This document shows positions 57,890-64,000 of a stretch of 64,000 nt of DNA, in pieces (position 1 is the first letter of the stretch; every line of letters begins with the position of its first letter). The DNA lies in NCBI GenBank assembly GCA_905616395.1, contig CAJQSQ010000006.1:62001-126000 (forward strand), given 5' to 3'. Source of the stretch: an uncultured Candidatus Pelagibacter sp. (lineage in GTDB: Bacteria; Pseudomonadota; Alphaproteobacteria; Pelagibacterales; Pelagibacteraceae). The position numbers were made by a program, and so were the translations under genes. The notes below the pieces were generated by a model. That model searched no databases. It was not told where the DNA came from and was given only the letters and a program-made list of their open reading frames with translations.

Positions 57890-58672
57890 ATGAATAAATT
57901 AATTGAGCTTAATAAGATAAGTAGTCATTTAACTGAAGTAATTTTAAATAGACCAGAAAAGCTGAATGCAATGACCAAGCCTATGTGGATAGAGCTTGGA
58001 AAAATATTCAAAAAGTTATCTAAAAATAAAAACTTAAGATGCATAATTATAAGAGGCAAAGGCAAAAAATCTTTTTCGCCTGGCAATGATATAGGGGAAT
58101 TTAAAAAAGAAAGATCATCATCAAAATTGGCAAAATCTTATGGCAAATTTTTACATGGAACTTTAGGTGAAATATTTAATTGTCCAATACCGACTGTAGC
58201 TCTAATAGAAGGAATTTGTGTTGGTGGTGGATTGGAAATAGCAGCATGTTGTGATATTAGAATTTGTGGCAAAAGTTCAAGATTTGGAATTCCAATTAAA
58301 AGATTAGGTTTAACAATGGCTGCAAAAGAATTAGAGGTACTTTTAAAAGTAACTAATTATTCAACTGCTATGGAAATTTTATTTGAGGGTAGGGTATTTA
58401 GTGCAGAAGAAGCATTTGAGAAAAAACTTGTTAACAGAATAGTTGATGACAAAAATGTTGAAAAAGAAGCTTATAAATCAGCAGAATTAATATGTGAAGG
58501 AGCACCAAAAGTTGCAAGATGGCATAAGCAATTTGCTAGAAATATTTTAAAGAACGGTAAAGTGACTGAAAAAATTAATAATCTTGGTTATAAGTGTTAT
58601 GATACCGAGGACTTTAAAACTGGATATCAATCCTTTTTGAATAAAACAAAACCAAAATTTCAAAATAAATAA
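57890..58672 (+). CDS. Enoyl-CoA hydratase/isomerase family
   Basis: LNRPEKLNAMTKPMW; IEGICVGGGLEIAACCDIRI. Confidence 0.92.
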   Translation: MNKLIELNKISSHLTEVILNRPEKLNAMTKPMWIELGKIFKKLSKNKNLRCIIIRGKGKKSFSPGNDIGEFKKERSSSKLAKSYGKFLHGTLGEIFNCPIPTVALIEGICVGGGLEIAACCDIRICGKSSRFGIPIKRLGLTMAAKELEVLLKVTNYSTAMEILFEGRVFSAEEAFEKKLVNRIVDDKNVEKEAYKSAELICEGAPKVARWHKQFARNILKNGKVTEKINNLGYKCYDTEDFKTGYQSFLNKTKPKFQNK

Positions 58673-58675
58673 TAC

Positions 58676-59869
58676 ATGGGTGCTTCATTAAAAGGTATTC
58701 GTATTTTAGAAATGGCTCAGATTATGGCTGGCCCAACTTGTGGATTATTATTAGCCGATCTAGGTGCTGAAGTTATCAAAATAGAAAAAACACCCGTTGG
58801 AGATGATACTAGAAATTTTCTTCCTCCTGATATTAATGGAGAAGCCGCAGCATTTATGATGATGAATAGAAATAAGAAGGGAATAGCTTTAAATTTAAAA
58901 GACAAAGATGGAGTAGAGATTTTCAAAAAAATGGTTGAAAACTCTGATGTAGTTTTAGAAAACTTTAGAAAAGGTACATTAGAAAAATTAGGTATTGGTT
59001 ATGATGTGATGTCTAAAATTAATCCTAAAATAATTCTCTGTGAAATTTCTGGTTATGGTAGAACTGGTCCTTATGCTGATAAAGGAGGCTTTGATTTAGT
59101 TGCCCAAGGAATGAGTGGTTTAATGAGCATAACTGGAGAGAGTAAAGACAGACCGCCAATGAAAGTTGGAGCTCCTATCACAGATATTACAGCAGGCTTA
59201 TTGGCTACGAGTGGAATTTTGGCTGCATTGGTTCATAGAAATAAAACTGGTGAAGGTCAAAAAGTTGATACATCTTTATTTGAAGCTGGTATTGTTCACA
59301 CTTATTGGCAATCAGCTATAGCTGGAGCTACTGGACAATCTCCTGGTCCATTGGGATCAGCGCATCCATTAACAGCTCCTTATCAAGCTTTTAAAACTAA
59401 GGATAAGTGGATCACTGTAGGTGCTTCAAACCAAAATACTTGGTTAATGTTATTAAAAGCTATTAATCGTTTGGATTTACAGGAAAATGAAATGTTTTCA
59501 TCAAACCTGAGTAGAAAAAAAAATACTACTCAGCTTGTAGATATACTTAATACTGAACTTTTAAAAAGAACATCAGATGAATGGCTAAAAATATTTGATG
59601 ATAATGGTTTGCCCTGTGGACCTATAAATTCTATTACAGAAATGTTTGAAGACCCACAAACAATTGCAAGGGAGATGATAATTGAAGTAGAAAATAAAAA
59701 AGCTGGCAAAAGTAAAGCTATTGGTATGCCAATCAAGTTTTCAAAAAGTAAAACGGAAAAATCAAAAGGTGCACCTAATTTAGGCGAACATACAAGAGAA
59801 ATTATGCTAGGTTTTGGATACAAGCACGAAGAGATAGAAGATTTTTATAATAGAAAAGTAATACTTTAA
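58676..59869 (+). CDS. CaiB/BaiF family III CoA-transferase
   Basis: ILEMAQIMAGPTCGLLLADLGAEVIKIEKTPVGDDTRNFLP. Confidence 0.94.
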   Translation: MGASLKGIRILEMAQIMAGPTCGLLLADLGAEVIKIEKTPVGDDTRNFLPPDINGEAAAFMMMNRNKKGIALNLKDKDGVEIFKKMVENSDVVLENFRKGTLEKLGIGYDVMSKINPKIILCEISGYGRTGPYADKGGFDLVAQGMSGLMSITGESKDRPPMKVGAPITDITAGLLATSGILAALVHRNKTGEGQKVDTSLFEAGIVHTYWQSAIAGATGQSPGPLGSAHPLTAPYQAFKTKDKWITVGASNQNTWLMLLKAINRLDLQENEMFSSNLSRKKNTTQLVDILNTELLKRTSDEWLKIFDDNGLPCGPINSITEMFEDPQTIAREMIIEVENKKAGKSKAIGMPIKFSKSKTEKSKGAPNLGEHTREIMLGFGYKHEEIEDFYNRKVIL

Positions 59870-62769
59870 TTTACAGTTTCAAAAATTTTAAATAGTAATT
59901 CAGAAACATGTTTACCTTTCTTATTAGATAAATCTGAAATTTGATGTCTACAGCTAGTACCATTTGCAATAATAAAATCTTTTTCATCACTATTGTTTAC
60001 TGCTGGTATCAAGGATAAATTTGCCATTTTTTTTGATATTTCATAGTGTTTACTGTCATAACCAAATGATCCAGCCATACCACAACAACTGGATTCTATC
60101 ATTTTGTTGTTAATCTTTAATTTAGATAAAAGATTTTTAAGACCTTTCATTCTATCTTGAGATTTTTGATGACAATGACCGTGTATTAATACGTTTTGGT
60201 CAAATTTATTAATCTTAATATTATTATCATTTTCAATATGCTCTAATATAAATTCTTCCAATAAATAAAATTTATTTTTTATTTTTTCTCTATTTTTTAC
60301 ATTTTTTAATTTTTGATATTCATCACTGAAAGTAAGTAAGCAAGAAGGCTCAATTCCAACAACTGGTAAATTAAAATAATCATTTTTTATGATATAATCA
60401 TTAAATCGATTTAATTCATTTGCTGCCTTATCTAATTGTCCATAAGAAATATAGGTTCTTCCACAACATAAAGGTCTGTCTAAATTATCTTTATCATAAC
60501 TTGGTATGATTGTTTGAAAACCAAGTTTGTTTAATACTTTTATAGCATATATTAAATTTTGATTTTCAAAATTTATATTAAAAGTATCTGCAAATAATAT
60601 TAATTTTTTTTCAGATATTAATTGTTCTGTGTATATTTTCTTTAAAATATCCTGACTTTGTACCTCTGGCATTTCCCTTTTGGTTGTAAAACCAAACTGT
60701 TCAATAATTGTTGAAATTATAGGTAGGTTTTTGACTTTATTGAATATTGGAGCAATGATCTTTAAAAGCCAAATCATCTTCGGCATCTCCGATATAACTT
60801 TATCTTTAATTCTCATACTAAATTTATTGTAGTAATGAGAAAGAAATTCGCTCTTCATCTTGGCCATATCTACGGACATTGGACATTCTCTTTGACACGC
60901 TTTACAGCTAACACACAGCTCCATTGTTTCAAACATGGCTTTAGAGACAAACGATCCCTCAGGTAATTGATTTGATAATGCTAATCTAAGTGTGTTTGCT
61001 CTACCTCTAACTAAGTCTTTTTCCTCTTTAGTTACTCGATATGAAGGACACATTACACCTGAGTCAAGGTTTCTACATGCACCGTTATTATTACACATTT
61101 CCACAGCATCTGACAATTGTCCCCAATCAGACCAATCATAATGTGTGTTAATTTTTTCAGCCTGATAACCTGACTTATATCTCATTAGAGACCTATCGTT
61201 TGAAGTGAGTGGCCTTACAATTTTACCAGGATTTAAAAGATTTTTTTTGTCAAATGTATCTTTTATTTCTTCAAAAGCTTTTGTAATTTTTTCTCCAAAC
61301 ATCATTTTATGAAATTCAGATCTCACAATACCATCTCCGTGTTCACCAGAGTGTGAGCCCTTATAATTTTTTACTATTGCAAATGCCTCCTCAGATATAG
61401 ATTTCATATTTTTTATATCATTATCTGATTTCATATTTAAAACAGGTCTTACGTGCAAGGTTCCAACAGATGCGTGGGCGTAGAACATTCCACTTGTTCC
61501 ATATTTTTTAAATATTTCGTTTAAACTTGCTGTGTAATCTGCCAAATGTTCAAGCGAGACAGCACAATCCTCAATAAAGGCAACTGGTTTTCTATCACCT
61601 TTCATAGACATTAAAATATTTAGTCCAGCTTTTCTTATATCAAAAACTTCTTTTTGCTCATTAAGATCAGAATAATATTTAAACTGATTTTTATTATTTT
61701 GGTTTAAAACAATGTACTCCAGATCATTTATTTTTTTTTCGTAAACTTTTTGATCTGTATCTATAAATTCTACCATCAATACAGCAGCAGGGTTCCCCTT
61801 GATATATTTTTTTATTCCCTCTGCGTACATAGGAATATCTTTTGCTAAATTTAATAGATTTCGATCCATTAACTCAACACATGTTGGTTTTAATTTTACG
61901 ATTTCTTGAGATATTTCCATGGCCTGATGAAAATTATCAAAATAACAAACACCCAGTATCTTATTTTTTGGTAATTCAGACAGCTTTAATTTAATTTTGT
62001 TAAATAAAGATAACGTTCCTTCTGATCCAACTAGTAAATGCGAGGAATTAAATCCATTTGGATCAATTAAGTCTATGTTATATCCACCAACCCTTCTTTG
62101 TGTTGTTGGCCAATGTTCATTTAATTCAGAACTTACGTTTTTTCTTACATCTAAAAACTTATTTATTATTTTATATAATTTGTCTTGATCATTTTTTGTA
62201 GATAAAAAATTTTTATCAATGTGATCAAATGTATTTATAGAGCCATCATCTAAAATAGCTTCTATTGCCAAAACATTATGTACCATATTCCCATAATATA
62301 AGGATCTTGAGCCACATGAATTGTTTGCAGACATTCCACCAATTGTAGCTCTACTACTAGTAGATACATCAACCGGAAACCACAATCCATGAGGTTTTAG
62401 GTGTGCATTTAAGTGATCTAATACAACACCTGGTTCTACCCAGACATATTTTTCCTCTAAATTTACTTCTAAAATTTTATTCTGATGCCTTGAATAATCT
62501 AAAACAATACTCTCACCCACTGTCTGTCCACATTGAGAACTTCCACCACCTCTAGCTAACAATGGAACTGAATTTTTTTGAGAATATTCCATCAGATTTA
62601 GCACATCATTAGTGTTTTTTGGTAAAACTACACCTATAGGCTTTATCTGATAAACAGATGCGTCAGTACTATATCTTCCTCTAGAAAATTCATCGAATAA
62701 AGTTTTTCCCTCAACCTTACTACTAATTTCTTTACCAATTTTTTGAATTTTACCCGCACTTAAACTCAT
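59866..62769 (-). CDS. FAD-linked oxidase fused to Fe-S/CCG domain (GlcD-GlcF/D-2-hydroxyacid dehydrogenase-like)
   Basis: PLLARGGGSSQCGQTVGESIVLDYSRH FAD domain; CVSCKACQRECP; GIEPSCLLTF and SSCCGMAGSFGY CCG motifs; 967 aa. Confidence 0.92.
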   Translation of the reverse strand: MSLSAGKIQKIGKEISSKVEGKTLFDEFSRGRYSTDASVYQIKPIGVVLPKNTNDVLNLMEYSQKNSVPLLARGGGSSQCGQTVGESIVLDYSRHQNKILEVNLEEKYVWVEPGVVLDHLNAHLKPHGLWFPVDVSTSSRATIGGMSANNSCGSRSLYYGNMVHNVLAIEAILDDGSINTFDHIDKNFLSTKNDQDKLYKIINKFLDVRKNVSSELNEHWPTTQRRVGGYNIDLIDPNGFNSSHLLVGSEGTLSLFNKIKLKLSELPKNKILGVCYFDNFHQAMEISQEIVKLKPTCVELMDRNLLNLAKDIPMYAEGIKKYIKGNPAAVLMVEFIDTDQKVYEKKINDLEYIVLNQNNKNQFKYYSDLNEQKEVFDIRKAGLNILMSMKGDRKPVAFIEDCAVSLEHLADYTASLNEIFKKYGTSGMFYAHASVGTLHVRPVLNMKSDNDIKNMKSISEEAFAIVKNYKGSHSGEHGDGIVRSEFHKMMFGEKITKAFEEIKDTFDKKNLLNPGKIVRPLTSNDRSLMRYKSGYQAEKINTHYDWSDWGQLSDAVEMCNNNGACRNLDSGVMCPSYRVTKEEKDLVRGRANTLRLALSNQLPEGSFVSKAMFETMELCVSCKACQRECPMSVDMAKMKSEFLSHYYNKFSMRIKDKVISEMPKMIWLLKIIAPIFNKVKNLPIISTIIEQFGFTTKREMPEVQSQDILKKIYTEQLISEKKLILFADTFNINFENQNLIYAIKVLNKLGFQTIIPSYDKDNLDRPLCCGRTYISYGQLDKAANELNRFNDYIIKNDYFNLPVVGIEPSCLLTFSDEYQKLKNVKNREKIKNKFYLLEEFILEHIENDNNIKINKFDQNVLIHGHCHQKSQDRMKGLKNLLSKLKINNKMIESSCCGMAGSFGYDSKHYEISKKMANLSLIPAVNNSDEKDFIIANGTSCRHQISDLSNKKGKHVSELLFKIFETVN

Positions 62770-62786
62770 TAAACTTTGATAGAGGT

Positions 62787-63941
62787 TTATTTATTTTTGT
62801 AAACTAATTTACCAAACTTTTTTAACGCGGCTTCAGAAATCTCTAGTCCTAAACCAGGCTTTTCACTCAAGTATATCCATCCATTACTCATTTTATGTGA
62901 GTTTTCAAATAATTGAGCTTGTAAGGGATCTCTTTCATCATCAAATGACTCAACAATTCTTCCTGCTGGAGTGGATGCAACTAATGGTGCGTGAATGTAA
63001 CAATCGTGGTGAGGAGCTATATCGATATGATTTAATTCACACAAAGCAGAAAGTTTCTTCCCATTTGTAAATCCACCAAACATTGTACAATCAAATTGCA
63101 ATATTTGTATTGCACCTTCTTCAATCATAGATCTGCATCCATAAGCTGTTATCTCACTCTCACCACCTGATAGAGGTATACTCGTTTGTTTTGATAAGAG
63201 TTTTAGTGTTCTTCGATCATCTTCCCATCTTAGTGGTTCTTCAATCCAAGTTGGCTTAAATCTTTCAAACTCTTTAACACCCTCAATTGCAGTTTTGAGA
63301 TTCCATGCTCTGTTAACATCGATCATTAAATCTTTTTCTTGACCAATTTCATCTCTAATAATTTCTAATCTCTTTGCATCATCTTTAATACTTAATCCAC
63401 CTACCTTAACTTTAAAACTTTGATGACCTATTTCTATTAATTTTTTTAATTCTTCTCTTAACTCTGAATCGCTCTTACCTTCTCGGTAATATCCACAAGT
63501 TACATACACTGGAACTTTATTCCTATAACCTCCAAATAATTTATATAGGGGGATATTTAATGATTTACCAACTAAGTCCCAACAAGCAATATCTAGAGCT
63601 GCTGAAATTCTAATTAAAGCTTCTTTACTCCAGCCTTTTTCACTACTAATTCTACTATCAGTTAATTTAAATATTTTTTCATAAATTTTTTCAGGACAAA
63701 ATGGATCTTCTCCAATTATGAAATCTTCAAGACCACTTGAAAATGGTTTGATAATCGGTGATATATCAGTGTAGCTTGTTGCCATTCCAAATCCTGAGTT
63801 ACCATTTTTATTCTTAATTTTGATCAACAATTCATTTGCAGTTGGAACAATAAAATGACTTACCCAGTGTGGCTTTGTCTCATCTGGGTTGTTTAATACA
63901 TAAACTTCTAAGCTATCTATTAAATTACTACTATTTGTCAT
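62787..63941 (-). CDS. Mandelate racemase/muconate lactonizing enzyme family (enolase superfamily)
   Basis: FKVKVGG (KxK), LMIDVNRAW, WIEEPL, SGGESE metal ligands. Confidence 0.92.
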   Translation of the reverse strand: MTNSSNLIDSLEVYVLNNPDETKPHWVSHFIVPTANELLIKIKNKNGNSGFGMATSYTDISPIIKPFSSGLEDFIIGEDPFCPEKIYEKIFKLTDSRISSEKGWSKEALIRISAALDIACWDLVGKSLNIPLYKLFGGYRNKVPVYVTCGYYREGKSDSELREELKKLIEIGHQSFKVKVGGLSIKDDAKRLEIIRDEIGQEKDLMIDVNRAWNLKTAIEGVKEFERFKPTWIEEPLRWEDDRRTLKLLSKQTSIPLSGGESEITAYGCRSMIEEGAIQILQFDCTMFGGFTNGKKLSALCELNHIDIAPHHDCYIHAPLVASTPAGRIVESFDDERDPLQAQLFENSHKMSNGWIYLSEKPGLGLEISEAALKKFGKLVYKNK

Positions 63942-64000
63942 ATATTAAAAAATTGATTATATAATAACTTTAGCATATACAGCATTATGGCAATTTCAAA

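Noticed and set aside
59866-62769. 967-aa FAD oxidase + FeS fusion as novel
   Set aside because: GlcD-GlcF-like fusions are a known architecture among FAD-linked oxidases
1-64000. CRISPR array
   Set aside because: No regularly spaced direct repeats with unique spacers; the only short-period array is the rpoZ 21-bp coding repeat

Overview
AT-rich, tightly packed bacterial chromosome segment. Gene content and style (TRAP, TTT and ABC substrate-binding-protein transporters, FAD/GcvT one-carbon oxidoreductase, CaiB-type CoA transferases, SpeD-SpeE fusion) look like a marine SAR11/Pelagibacterales-type alphaproteobacterium; that assignment is inference. Most of the window is ordinary metabolism and transport: isocitrate lyase, Fe3+ ABC uptake, AzlCD, amino-acid ABC, TctABC, two TRAP systems, polyamine/MTA salvage, enoyl-CoA hydratase, FAD/FeS dehydrogenase. 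Two accessory regions stand out. (1) A tRNA-Met-bounded island (~15.1-23.9 kb) has an intact tRNA-Met(CAT) at one end, a truncated copy 1.6 kb inside and a decayed copy at the far end. It holds an unusual nonulosonate-like sugar operon, including a NeuB-TIM-barrel fusion, a glycosyltransferase-like gene and a secreted HExxH protein. (2) A repeat-rich outer-membrane region (~37.2-45.6 kb) has three tandem modules, each an inverse-autotransporter-like beta-barrel that stops at the linker and is followed by a separate secreted Cys-containing protein. This is a candidate split (two-partner) intimin-like system, with tandem secreted hydrolases and a small wHTH protein between modules; a decayed copy of the island HExxH gene lies just beyond. 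Other notable signals are two adjacent genes (dusA, tauE-like) each broken by a +1 homopolymer insertion, an attenuator-like leader before the iron permease, a 53-nt nested inverted repeat before a peroxiredoxin, SBP-permease intercistronic hairpins, and a 7x21-bp in-frame repeat in the RNA polymerase omega subunit.
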